Shown: positions 17,655-25,080 of the stretch, one piece after another | How positions within the stretch are numbered: the stretch's first letter is position 1 | Layout: every line of letters begins with the position of its first letter | Source of the DNA: an uncultured Brevibacillus sp. | GTDB taxonomy: Bacteria; Bacillota; Bacilli; Brevibacillales; Brevibacillaceae | DNA: 64,000 nt | Assembly (NCBI RefSeq): GCF_947502445.1 | Contig: NZ_CANMZW010000012.1 | Location: 1 to 64,000, forward strand | Reading direction: 5' to 3' | Made by a program: the position numbers and the translations under genes | The notes under the pieces: generated by a model | The model's input: the letters and a program-made list of their open reading frames with translations, nothing else | What the model was told of the DNA's origin: nothing | Databases searched by the model: none

Positions 17655-18269
17655 GTGAAACGGATTGTAATCGGCTGCCTCGGTGCTTGCTTGCTGCTAA
17701 CTGCATGCATGTCGAGCAATAAACCACCGGCGAATCAGGCTGCGCCACAGCCCAACCAGAAAGCGCCACATACACAGCGCGTACAACAGACTGCCCCCGA
17801 GCCACAATACAATCAATCTTCTCAAGCGACAGCTGATCGTCTCGTACAGCTGGCCACTCGCGTGAAAAAAGTGCATGGCGCTACCGCTGTCGTGATTGGT
17901 AAAATGGCTGTCGTCGGGATTGATGTAGATGCTCATCTCGATCGCCCAGAAGTCGGAGTGATCAAATACTCCGTTGCTGAAGCCCTCAAGGAAGATCCTC
18001 AGGGCGCAAATGCAATCGTCACTGCTGATATTGACATTGTGCAGCGTCTGAAGGAAATGTCAGCTGATATTCGTCAGGGACACCCTGTCTCCGGATTTGC
18101 TGAAGAACTGGCGGATATTGTGGGTCGTATCATTCCGCAGCTGCCGCGCAATGTCCAAAAGAAGGAAGAGCCTACTACGAAGACAAATGAACAACGGATG
18201 AACAAGGACGGAAAAGCAACCCCGCATGGAAATGACAAGATTAACGTTAATCGTGGAACCACACCTTGA
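17655..18269 (+). CDS. ylaJ: YhcN/YlaJ-family spore lipoprotein
   Basis: A lipoprotein of about 204 residues with lipobox LLTAC, a Pro/Gln-rich linker and the YhcN/YlaJ domain (TRVKKVHGATAVVIGKMAVVGIDVD, then NAIVTADIDIVQRLKEM). Members sit in the spore inner membrane region and affect germination and outgrowth in Bacillus. It diverges from ylaK, its partner in B. subtilis. An ATG at 17649 is too close to GGGAGA; the GTG at 17655 is better spaced. A paralogue lies at 27058. Confidence 0.82.
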   Translation: MKRIVIGCLGACLLLTACMSSNKPPANQAAPQPNQKAPHTQRVQQTAPEPQYNQSSQATADRLVQLATRVKKVHGATAVVIGKMAVVGIDVDAHLDRPEVGVIKYSVAEALKEDPQGANAIVTADIDIVQRLKEMSADIRQGHPVSGFAEELADIVGRIIPQLPRNVQKKEEPTTKTNEQRMNKDGKATPHGNDKINVNRGTTP

Positions 18270-18289
18270 TGTCTTGGGTGTTCCTGAAA

Positions 18290-18338
18290 AAGAAAGAGGC
18301 ATTCCCCTCAGGCTACGCCCGGGAGAATGCCTCTTTTC
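18290..18338. terminator. Bidirectional terminator overlapping the end of metC
   Basis: AAAGAGGCATTC/GAATGCCTCTTT forms a 12-bp stem between the converging ylaJ and metC genes. The right arm lies inside the last codons of metC, an economical overlap. Confidence 0.75.
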
Positions 18339-19500
18339 CTTCCTCTATTTTTTGGAGTGGCGGCAGATCTTCCAATGCCTGCTTCAAATCTTCAATCAAA
18401 TCATGGACGTCCTCGAGGCCGGCAGAAAGCCGGATTAATCCATCGGTAATTCCACGTGCTGCCCGCTCTTCTGCTGGCATCGCCGCATGTGACATGGTCA
18501 CAGGATAGGAAAGAATTGTTTCGACTGCTCCAAGGCTAACAGCCACGATCGGGAGCTTCACCCGATCAAACAATGCCTTCGCCCGCTCCCGGCTCCCTAC
18601 ATCAAAGGAAAGCACGGCGCCATGCCCGCTAGATTGACTCGCTTGTACCTGGTGTCCAGGATGCTCCGTAAGGCCTGTATAGTAGACATGCATAATTTCA
18701 GGATGTGCCGCGAGCCAATTCGCCAGCTGCTCTGCTGTGTTTGTACTGACATCCAGTCGCGCCTTGAGCGTTTTCAGTCCTCTCATCACGAGCCAGCAAT
18801 CCTGAACGCCCAGAATGGCTCCCATGCCGTTCTGGATAAAGTACAGCTGTTCTCCCAGCGCAGCATCACGAGTGACAGCCAATCCGGCGACTACGTCGCT
18901 ATGTCCGCCGATGAACTTGGTCGCGCTGTGAATGACAACGTCAGCACCTAACTCCAAAGGACGCTGATAGTACGGAGTCATGAATGTATTGTCTACAATG
19001 ACCAGCAAGTCATGCTGTTTGGCAAACCGGCATACTGCTGCTATATCTGTCACCTTCAAAGTTGGATTCGACGGGGTTTCCAGATAGATTCCTTTTGTGG
19101 TTGGTGTAATCGCCGCACGGACTGCTTCTGTTTGACTCGCGTCCACAAAAGTCACGGAGATGCCCATTCTCGATAATACCCGGGTTAAAAACCGGAAAGT
19201 CCCTCCGTATACATCCTCCGCCACGATCACATGGTCACCTGCTGAGAAAAGCATGAATACACTGGATATCGCAGCCATCCCGGAGGCGAATGCAAAGCCG
19301 CGTTCTCCCCCTTCCAGACCTGCAATCGCCTCTTCCAGAGCGGCTCTGGTGGGATTGCCCGAGCGCGCATAATCAAAGGTTCCTGGTTGGTCGAGATCTG
19401 CCTGATGAAACGTGGATGCCTGATAAATCGGGACGGATGATGCACCCGTGATTGGATCGAAGCATGAAGTACCATGTAAAACCTTGGTAGCAAAGTTCAT
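18313..19500 (-). CDS. metC: Cystathionine beta-lyase
   Basis: A 395-residue PLP enzyme of the Cys/Met metabolism family. The Schiff-base lysine is in HSATKFIGGHSDVV, and the phosphate-binding segments GNPTRAALEEAI and FASGMAAISSVF are in place. As second gene of an S-box operon after a cystathionine gamma-synthase-like gene it most likely converts cystathionine to homocysteine (MetC, as in B. subtilis metI-metC). Sequence alone does not separate beta- from gamma-lyase. Its ATG overlaps the metI stop by four bases. Confidence 0.82.
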   Translation of the reverse strand: MNFATKVLHGTSCFDPITGASSVPIYQASTFHQADLDQPGTFDYARSGNPTRAALEEAIAGLEGGERGFAFASGMAAISSVFMLFSAGDHVIVAEDVYGGTFRFLTRVLSRMGISVTFVDASQTEAVRAAITPTTKGIYLETPSNPTLKVTDIAAVCRFAKQHDLLVIVDNTFMTPYYQRPLELGADVVIHSATKFIGGHSDVVAGLAVTRDAALGEQLYFIQNGMGAILGVQDCWLVMRGLKTLKARLDVSTNTAEQLANWLAAHPEIMHVYYTGLTEHPGHQVQASQSSGHGAVLSFDVGSRERAKALFDRVKLPIVAVSLGAVETILSYPVTMSHAAMPAEERAARGITDGLIRLSAGLEDVHDLIEDLKQALEDLPPLQKIEEGKEAFSRA

Positions 19501-20660
19501 CGTAGTGCCCCCCCTACAACAAGGCTTGCATCCAATGCTTGCGTCAGATCAGTAATCAGATCTTCCGGATGCTCAATCCCTACCGACAGTCGCAATAGCC
19601 TGTCGCATACCCCCACATATTCCCGTACCTCTTGCGGAATGTCCGCGTGTGTCTGTGTCGTAGGATATGTACACAACGACTCTACACCGCCCAAGCTTTC
19701 TGCAAAAGAGACGATTCGCAAATTTTGTAAAAACAGTCCCACCTGTTCAACCGACCTTACCCGAAACGATACCATCCCACTAAATCCACTTGCTTGACTT
19801 TTTTGCACGTCGTGGCCAGGGTGTTCGGAAAGCCCCGGATAAAAGACCTCAGCAACTGCTGGGTGTTCTTTGAGCTTGGCTGCTACAGCAAAAGCATTTG
19901 CTTCATGGCGCTCCATTCGCAGAGCAAGTGTCTTCATTCCGCGAACCAAGAGCCAGCTATCTTGTGGTCCGAGCACAGCTCCAATGGAATTATGCAAAAA
20001 CCTCAGCTTTTCAGATAACTCCGCTCCCTTTGTTACAATCAAGCCTGCAAGAACATCATTATGTCCTCCCAAGTATTTCGTTGCACTATGAAGCACGATA
20101 TCTGCTCCCAATTCGAGTGGGCGTTGACAGTAGGGTGTCATGAATGTATTGTCTACAATCGTCAACAGCTCGTTATGCTTTGCGAGCTGTACTACTTCTC
20201 GAATATCTGTTATCTGCATCAATGGATTCGTAGGCGTCTCTACAAAAATGGCTTTTGTTTCCGGACGAATCGCATCCGCTACTTTTTGGATGTCTCGCAA
20301 ATCTACATACGTAAATGCCAGCCCATACCGTGAGAGCAGCTGCTCAAACAAGCGATAGGTTCCGCCGTACAAATCGAGCGATACGATCAGGTGATCACCT
20401 TGGGAAAACAAGCCCATAACGGTATGAACAGCAGCCATGCCAGATGCACACGCGAAGCCGGCATCACCTGCTTCTGCTTCGGCAATCGTCTCCTCCAAAA
20501 CAGAGCGGGTTGGATTGGCTGAACGGGTATAATCGTATCCGGTACTCTGACCCAAGGATGGATGGCGATAAGCGGTAGCATAATATACCGGGAAGTTCAC
20601 CGCTCCAGTCTTTTCATCTTTTCCTACGCCTGCCTGAACTAATTTTGTTTCCAAATGCAT
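19497..20660 (-). CDS. metI: Cystathionine gamma-synthase / O-acetylhomoserine thiolyase
   Basis: A 387-residue PLP enzyme with SANPTRSVLEETIAEAE, CASGMAAVHTVM and the PLP lysine in HSATKYLGGHNDVLAG. First gene of the S-box operon, it resembles MetI of B. subtilis, which joins O-acetylhomoserine with cysteine or sulfide. It shares roughly half its residues with the next gene, so the pair arose by duplication. The start follows GGAGGGAGAG. Confidence 0.85.
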   Translation of the reverse strand: MHLETKLVQAGVGKDEKTGAVNFPVYYATAYRHPSLGQSTGYDYTRSANPTRSVLEETIAEAEAGDAGFACASGMAAVHTVMGLFSQGDHLIVSLDLYGGTYRLFEQLLSRYGLAFTYVDLRDIQKVADAIRPETKAIFVETPTNPLMQITDIREVVQLAKHNELLTIVDNTFMTPYCQRPLELGADIVLHSATKYLGGHNDVLAGLIVTKGAELSEKLRFLHNSIGAVLGPQDSWLLVRGMKTLALRMERHEANAFAVAAKLKEHPAVAEVFYPGLSEHPGHDVQKSQASGFSGMVSFRVRSVEQVGLFLQNLRIVSFAESLGGVESLCTYPTTQTHADIPQEVREYVGVCDRLLRLSVGIEHPEDLITDLTQALDASLVVGGALR

Positions 20661-20696
20661 CTAATTTCTCTCCCTCCAATGGTGTTCGAGGGGCAT

Positions 20697-20880
20697 GAAA
20701 AAAGCCCCCTTTCCTCTGAAAGAAGGCTTTGATTACGTTTCCGTAAGCAAGACCTTCTCATCTTTCAGAGTTTGAATAACTCTGCAGGAATTAGCACCAT
20801 TATCTCCCTGTATGATGAATACAGGTGATTGGTTGCCGGGCATCATCGGGCCAGTCCCTCCGCCGCTCTGGATAAGAAGA
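20697..20880 (-). promoter_or_regulatory. S-box (SAM-I) riboswitch
   Basis: On the minus strand the leader starts CTTCTTATCCAGAGCGGCGGAGGGA, followed by GATGATGCCCGGCAACC, the conserved SAM-I core, and GGTGCTAATTCC. It ends in a terminator with stem AAAGCC...GGGCTTT and T6 (20731-20698) just before metI. Binding of S-adenosylmethionine should favour the terminator and shut the metI-metC operon down. Confidence 0.95.
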
Positions 20881-20903
20881 TTGCTATTCAATTTGATTGC
20901 TTA

Positions 20904-20933
20904 ATACTAACGGATAGTCCGCTTTGTTGTCAA
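20904..20933 (-). promoter_or_regulatory. Sigma-A promoter of metI-metC
   Basis: On the minus strand TTGACA (20933-20928), 18 bases, TAGTAT (20909-20904), placed about 25 bases before the riboswitch. Confidence 0.75.
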
Positions 20934-20961
20934 CAAGATTTTCCACAAGGTTTTTTCATAC

Positions 20962-21420
20962 TTACTTTGCGTTTTTAAGAGCCGTCATTACTTGGTTATC
21001 CAGCTTTGCCGCCGCATTTTTATCGTACGTTTTTTCATATTGCGGCTCAACGGAAATCCGAGAACCATAAAACATGATGTCTCGGATCGTTTCAATCGTG
21101 ATCTCAACCATCGCAAGCTTGAGGGGAACCTCTTCTAAACGCTCTGTTTTGAGAACAGCTTTTCCGTTAATCGCAAACGAAGATCCTGCCCCGATCAGAT
21201 TGAGCACCACTTGCGGTTCCTTTGCAATGTTTGTCAGTATGCGCGAACGATTGTCCACAGCAAAACGGATCGACTCGACATTCGGGGCATAGGTCCAAGA
21301 CAAGGAGCTGAGCGACGGTGCACCCGATTCATGGTCAATTGTACCCAAAGTAATGAAACGCTCCTGTTGCAAGAGCGCAAATAATTCTTCAGATAATGAT
21401 CGGGAAACAGTTTCAGCCAT
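20962..21420 (-). CDS. Pyridoxamine 5'-phosphate oxidase-like flavin-binding protein
   Basis: A 152-residue split-barrel protein (ITLGTIDHESGAPSLSSLSW, then IRFAVDNRSRILTNI and VVLNLIGAGSSFAINGKA), the PNPOx-like pattern for FMN binding. Substrate unknown; such proteins are often FMN- or F420-dependent oxidoreductases. Start supported by AAGGAGGG. It stands alone upstream of the metI promoter. Confidence 0.75.
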   Translation of the reverse strand: MAETVSRSLSEELFALLQQERFITLGTIDHESGAPSLSSLSWTYAPNVESIRFAVDNRSRILTNIAKEPQVVLNLIGAGSSFAINGKAVLKTERLEEVPLKLAMVEITIETIRDIMFYGSRISVEPQYEKTYDKNAAAKLDNQVMTALKNAK

Positions 21421-21569
21421 TCCGATCCCTCCTTGCAGTGTTTTGTATATCTATTGTACCTCCATGCATGAGGATAGGCAAACGTTACCTCGGTCCCTTG
21501 ATTCTAGCAAGACATTTCCCTTAAACTGGTAGAAACCTAAGTCCCATTACGGATAAGGAGGTTCTTCGT

Positions 21570-21899
21570 ATGTCACCTACAGACCGCATGCTAGCGCAAA
21601 TTGATCAGATGCTACGAGAGCTACACGAAGTTCGCGAATTGAATGAACGGATGCATAAAATAGCCATGTTTTTAGAAGATATCCGATTGGCTGATGTCAT
21701 TCAAAACTATACAGCCCCGCGCAAGCTGCTCTGGATTAATTTCCTCGCAGGTCTTGCCCGGGGTCTTGGTTTAACTATCGGAACAGCTATTGTTCTCACG
21801 CTTCTTGGCTCTCTGTTGACACAATTTCTTTCTGTCCCGATCATCGGTGATTTTATTCGACAGCTGGTTGAATATGTTCAATCCTATCAAAAGCCATAA
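21570..21899 (+). CDS. DUF5665-like small membrane protein
   Basis: A 109-residue protein: an amphipathic N-terminal half, then NFLAGLARGLGLTIGTAIV and a second hydrophobic stretch. It resembles the Firmicute DUF5665 family. It starts seven or eight bases after AAGGAGG. A copy of the CTATCGAGGC repeat begins two bases after its stop codon. Confidence 0.7.
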   Translation: MSPTDRMLAQIDQMLRELHEVRELNERMHKIAMFLEDIRLADVIQNYTAPRKLLWINFLAGLARGLGLTIGTAIVLTLLGSLLTQFLSVPIIGDFIRQLVEYVQSYQKP

Positions 21900-21900
21900 G

Positions 21901-21932
21901 AAAACCTCTATCGAGGCTTCTATACGTTAAGA
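21901..21932 (+). repeat. Post-stop repeat, copy 1
   Basis: AAAACCTCTATCGAGGC followed at once by TTCTATACGTTAAG, starting right after the stop codon. Both parts recur at 31509-31556. The CCTC/GAGG arms can form a 4-bp hairpin. Confidence 0.55.
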
Positions 21933-21944
21933 AACGATTAAATC

Positions 21945-23318
21945 TTATTTGTCACGCTCTTTATCGTCATCATCGTCATCGTCGTGATCGTTCCCGTCCT
22001 GGCCATGCTTCTTCCAATATCCATACGCATTTCCATTGGGATGATTATCTTTTTGTTTCCCTTTTTCTTTTTTGTCCTTTTTATCTTTGTCGTCATCATC
22101 ATGATCATCCGGGTTGACGACAACTTTTGTACTGTGGAAAATGTCTGCCTGCCCTACAAGCTTGTCATCCTGGTACAACTCAAAATGAATGGTTTTTGCA
22201 CTGTAGGAGCGATTTTTGAATGACAACTCGATTTCGAATTCCCCTTTGTCATTCGGCTTGACTTCATGCTTCTTTCCATCCGGTGCGATTGCGATTAATT
22301 TCGTTTTCGCTTTTTTGGACCAGCCTGCTACGGAGCCTTTGACCTGTACCTTATTATTTTTCGGGTTAATAACAGCTGTTCCTGTGATTGTATAAGCTTT
22401 TGCTCCTTCTTTTTCAGAAGCATTCACAATCTCCACATCCACTGACGCAGAGTCGATTTTTTTGCCGTCTTTGTAAAGCTCGACAAGCGCTTTTTCAGGC
22501 CCTGCCTTTACATCCTTCAACGTTACGGAGAAGCTGCCAACCCCATCCCACAGCTTCTTGACATTTGCTTCTTTTTTCGTGCCGTTGTAAGTCACATAGG
22601 CTTTGTCTGCGCCTTGCTTCACTACGCCCTTGACCTTTAGCTCCTCTTTTTTCGCATCGAGTACTGAAACGGTATGGATGATCATGTCAGCTTCTTCTAC
22701 AGCCTGCGGGATGAGCTCTACCTTTTCACTGTCAACAAGTGCCTTGCCCTCATACGCATTGATTGTCACGTACCCTTTCGTCACCGTGTCCAATGCTGCA
22801 AAGGTAACGGTAAAGGAGTGCTCGCTTGTTGGTACGACGTCGATAGTACCTCCGTCTGGCTTGGTAACGACTACCTTGGTTACCTCTGGAGTCACAATTC
22901 CTCTAATATATACCTTGTTATCTTTTGTCTGGGCGCTTACGGTGACAATTTCCTCTTTGGATTCAGCCAAACGAACCTCGAGCCAAATCTCGCTGTAATA
23001 TTGATTGTAAATGCGCTCCCATTCTTCCTTGTTTTCTTCCATATACGTTTGCAGCTTTGTATTCAAATGAATGCTGTCCACAATGATATACAGATGGTCT
23101 GCCTGGTTTTTCAGGAGCATGTTCAGAGTGGTAGGATCATTTTTTGCCAATTCTTTCAGATTGTAACGAGTCACTTGCTTGCCTTCGTCATTCATAACGA
23201 CCTTGGTGGCGCTTGGCGAAGCAATTGAGCTTGCATTTGCCAAAAATGGTGTAACCCCACCGATAATGGTCGCCGCAGCTACAACTGCTAAAACAGGCTT
23301 GGTCATATACTTTTTCAC
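21945..23318 (-). CDS. Secreted beta-repeat protein with poly-acidic tail
   Basis: A 457-residue exported protein with a signal peptide of about 28 residues. After a helical N-terminal region (residues 50-125) come three Ig-like repeats of about 80 residues, each starting with a KVxVxG pattern (NKVYIRGIV, EELKVKGVV, NKVQVKGSV) and ending in a short exposed strand. The last 55 residues are almost all Asp, Lys, Gly and His, with a run of seven Asp near the end. Likely cell-surface, perhaps binding divalent cations through the tail. No named family recognised. Confidence 0.75.
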   Translation of the reverse strand: MKKYMTKPVLAVVAAATIIGGVTPFLANASSIASPSATKVVMNDEGKQVTRYNLKELAKNDPTTLNMLLKNQADHLYIIVDSIHLNTKLQTYMEENKEEWERIYNQYYSEIWLEVRLAESKEEIVTVSAQTKDNKVYIRGIVTPEVTKVVVTKPDGGTIDVVPTSEHSFTVTFAALDTVTKGYVTINAYEGKALVDSEKVELIPQAVEEADMIIHTVSVLDAKKEELKVKGVVKQGADKAYVTYNGTKKEANVKKLWDGVGSFSVTLKDVKAGPEKALVELYKDGKKIDSASVDVEIVNASEKEGAKAYTITGTAVINPKNNKVQVKGSVAGWSKKAKTKLIAIAPDGKKHEVKPNDKGEFEIELSFKNRSYSAKTIHFELYQDDKLVGQADIFHSTKVVVNPDDHDDDDKDKKDKKEKGKQKDNHPNGNAYGYWKKHGQDGNDHDDDDDDDKERDK

Positions 23319-23435
23319 TGGTGAATCCCCCTTCTACAATGCCAATATCATTTTGCTGCTTTGGGCACAGTTACTGACGCCAGAGGTTTGGTAAAAGTTG
23401 CATTGGAAGATAAAACAAGACTTAGTACCTACAGC

Positions 23436-23495
23436 AAAAAGCTCCTCTCAGCATGATTTGAGCAGCTTGGCTCAATACTGGAGGAGCTTTTCTTT
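23436..23495. terminator. Long-loop terminator
   Basis: AAAAAGCTCCTC and GAGGAGCTTTT pair around a 33-base insert that itself contains TTGAGC/GCTCAA. On the minus strand the 3' arm is followed by T5, ending the small gene at 23500. Confidence 0.65.
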
Positions 23496-23499
23496 TCAC

Positions 23500-23772
23500 T
23501 TATTGATTAAACCTAGGCTCACTTTCGATAGCCATTAGTAAGGATTCTACCATTTCTGCGGGGTATCGACTCTCCCAGGGCCCCGACTCTGATAGACCGA
23601 ACAATACATACTCGCCACCTTCTTTTTTATATCCGAGCTCACGGCACAAGTGGTCCTCATGGAGCAGTTGGTGAAAAAAAGCAGCCGTAGAAAGTGCAGA
23701 CTGATCTGTCGGTCTTGCGTCTGCAACCACTTGGATTTGCAGCCAATTAATCAGGGCGTCTTCCCGTTTCAT
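23500..23772 (-). CDS. Small conserved-looking protein of unknown function
   Basis: A 90-residue soluble protein (MKREDALINWLQIQVVADAR to MAIESEPRFNQ) with no recognised family. It follows ylaH on the same strand at a 9-base distance, so the two are probably cotranscribed. Confidence 0.65.
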   Translation of the reverse strand: MKREDALINWLQIQVVADARPTDQSALSTAAFFHQLLHEDHLCRELGYKKEGGEYVLFGLSESGPWESRYPAEMVESLLMAIESEPRFNQ

Positions 23773-23781
23773 GTGAATGCC

Positions 23782-24108
23782 TCACTTTCTTTGGGTTTGC
23801 TCTGGCTTGATTCGCAGCTTGACAATGACCAGAATCGCGATTGCTACCAGCATTGCACTCTTCACTGGCAGCTGTACGTCCAAAATAGCGAAAATAAGTG
23901 CTCCTGCAAACAAGAGGACATACAGTAAAATCGTCTTGAGGATCGGCATCCGAATCCGAGTAGCAAAACCCAAATAGTAAACAAGAATTAATTGAACAAA
24001 CAAGATCCACGCCCGATTGTAATCGGCCCAGAGTCGAAAGCTGTCAAAAGCAGACAACTGATCTGGATTTGCTGGTACATATGTAGAAGCAAGTTGTACC
24101 CAGTCCAT
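23782..24108 (-). CDS. ylaH: YlaH-like membrane protein
   Basis: A 108-residue protein with three membrane helices (about residues 35-52, 58-76, 80-97) that matches the YlaH family. In B. subtilis ylaH lies beside ylaG (typA); here typA is 1 kb away with gpx between. The ATG at 24108 follows AAAGGGGATATT, and residues upstream in this frame are not protein-like. Confidence 0.78.
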   Translation of the reverse strand: MDWVQLASTYVPANPDQLSAFDSFRLWADYNRAWILFVQLILVYYLGFATRIRMPILKTILLYVLLFAGALIFAILDVQLPVKSAMLVAIAILVIVKLRIKPEQTQRK

Positions 24109-24250
24109 AATATCCCCTTTCTGTTGAGCACACGACTCGTCTTTGCTTACACAAGCCGCGTAAATATTCCACCAGAGCATCCAAGGCGGGATAGTCAAAA
24201 GGGCCTGTCCACTCCACCTCTGCGTCCCGTTCCCTATATACATGATACAA
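24044..24250 (-). CDS. Possible small gene overlapping the start of ylaH
   Basis: In another frame than ylaH, a 68-residue ORF from a TTG at 24250 reads YRERDAEVEWTGPFDYPALD and continues DALVEYLRGLCKQ, with natural codon use, while the same DNA in the ylaH frame is nonsense. Only a weak GGAAG site precedes it, and it runs 65 bases into ylaH. It may be a real small gene or a frameshifted remnant. Confidence 0.35.
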   Translation of the reverse strand: MYHVYRERDAEVEWTGPFDYPALDALVEYLRGLCKQRRVVCSTERGYYGLGTTCFYICTSKSRSVVCF

Positions 24251-24521
24251 TGTACAGATCTTCCAGAATGAAGCGAATAGTCACTTTCTGAAGAGACTGT
24301 CGCTCTTCATGCAACCTCCTATCGGACCTGGCTTCCGGTCCTTTTGCGACACTTCTGTTGGTGCCCGGTACAGCATATCAATATCTACCATTTTACTTTA
24401 TCAGGTGGCCGTTGCCCTGTCAAAATTGGAAAGTGTACGATCAGCGACAGTTGCAGGCTGGCACGTCGAAAGTTGGACATGTTATGATGATGTCACTTAC
24501 ATAGAAAAAGGTGGGAACGAA

Positions 24522-24995
24522 ATGAGCCTGTACGATATTTCCGCGAAAACCATTTCCGGAGAAGAAAAAACATTGGCAGACTACAAAGGGAAAGTGCTTC
24601 TCATCGTAAATACGGCAAGCCAATGCGGATTGACCCCCCAATACAAAGGCTTGCAGGAATTGCATGAGCGTTTCCAGGACAAAGGTCTTGCTGTTCTTGG
24701 TTTCCCTTGTAACCAATTTGCTGGCCAAGAACCTGGCACCGCGGAAGAGATCGTCGCTTTTTGTGATCGAAACTACGGGGTTACTTTCCCGCTCTTTGCG
24801 AAAATTGACGTAAACGGACCAAATACCCATCCTCTGTATCAATTCCTCAAATCAAATGTACCTGACGGAGAAAATCAAGACATTGAATGGAACTTTGCTA
24901 AATTCCTCGTCGATAAAAATGGGAAGGTTGCAAAGCGGATCGGCGCTCGCGTCCAGCCTGAAGAAATCGCGGCTGATATCGAAGCCCTCATCTAA
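24522..24995 (+). CDS. Glutathione peroxidase-family thiol peroxidase
   Basis: A 157-residue enzyme with the peroxidatic cysteine in NTASQCGLTPQ, the second conserved block GFPCNQFAGQEPG and the Trp-Asn pair in IEWNFAKFLVD. The active site is Cys, not selenocysteine, and the enzyme probably draws electrons from thioredoxin or bacillithiol systems, as B. subtilis BsaA does. The ATG at 24522 follows AAAGGTGGG. A TGTTATGAT extended -10 element lies about 35 bases upstream. Confidence 0.9.
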   Translation: MSLYDISAKTISGEEKTLADYKGKVLLIVNTASQCGLTPQYKGLQELHERFQDKGLAVLGFPCNQFAGQEPGTAEEIVAFCDRNYGVTFPLFAKIDVNGPNTHPLYQFLKSNVPDGENQDIEWNFAKFLVDKNGKVAKRIGARVQPEEIAADIEALI

Positions 24996-25023
24996 GATAG
25001 ACGCCGTTTCGTTATATGTAAGC

Positions 25024-25064
25024 AAAAAGCCGCACAATCCCTCATCAGGACATGCGGCTTTTTC
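25024..25064. terminator. Bidirectional terminator
   Basis: AAAAAGCCGCA/TGCGGCTTTTT, an 11-bp perfect stem between converging gpx and typA. Confidence 0.88.
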
Positions 25065-25080
25065 ATATGCGTAGCAAACA

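Noticed and set aside
22674..23228. A 184-codon open frame on the plus strand
   Set aside because: It is antisense to the secreted repeat protein and has no family resemblance or RBS.
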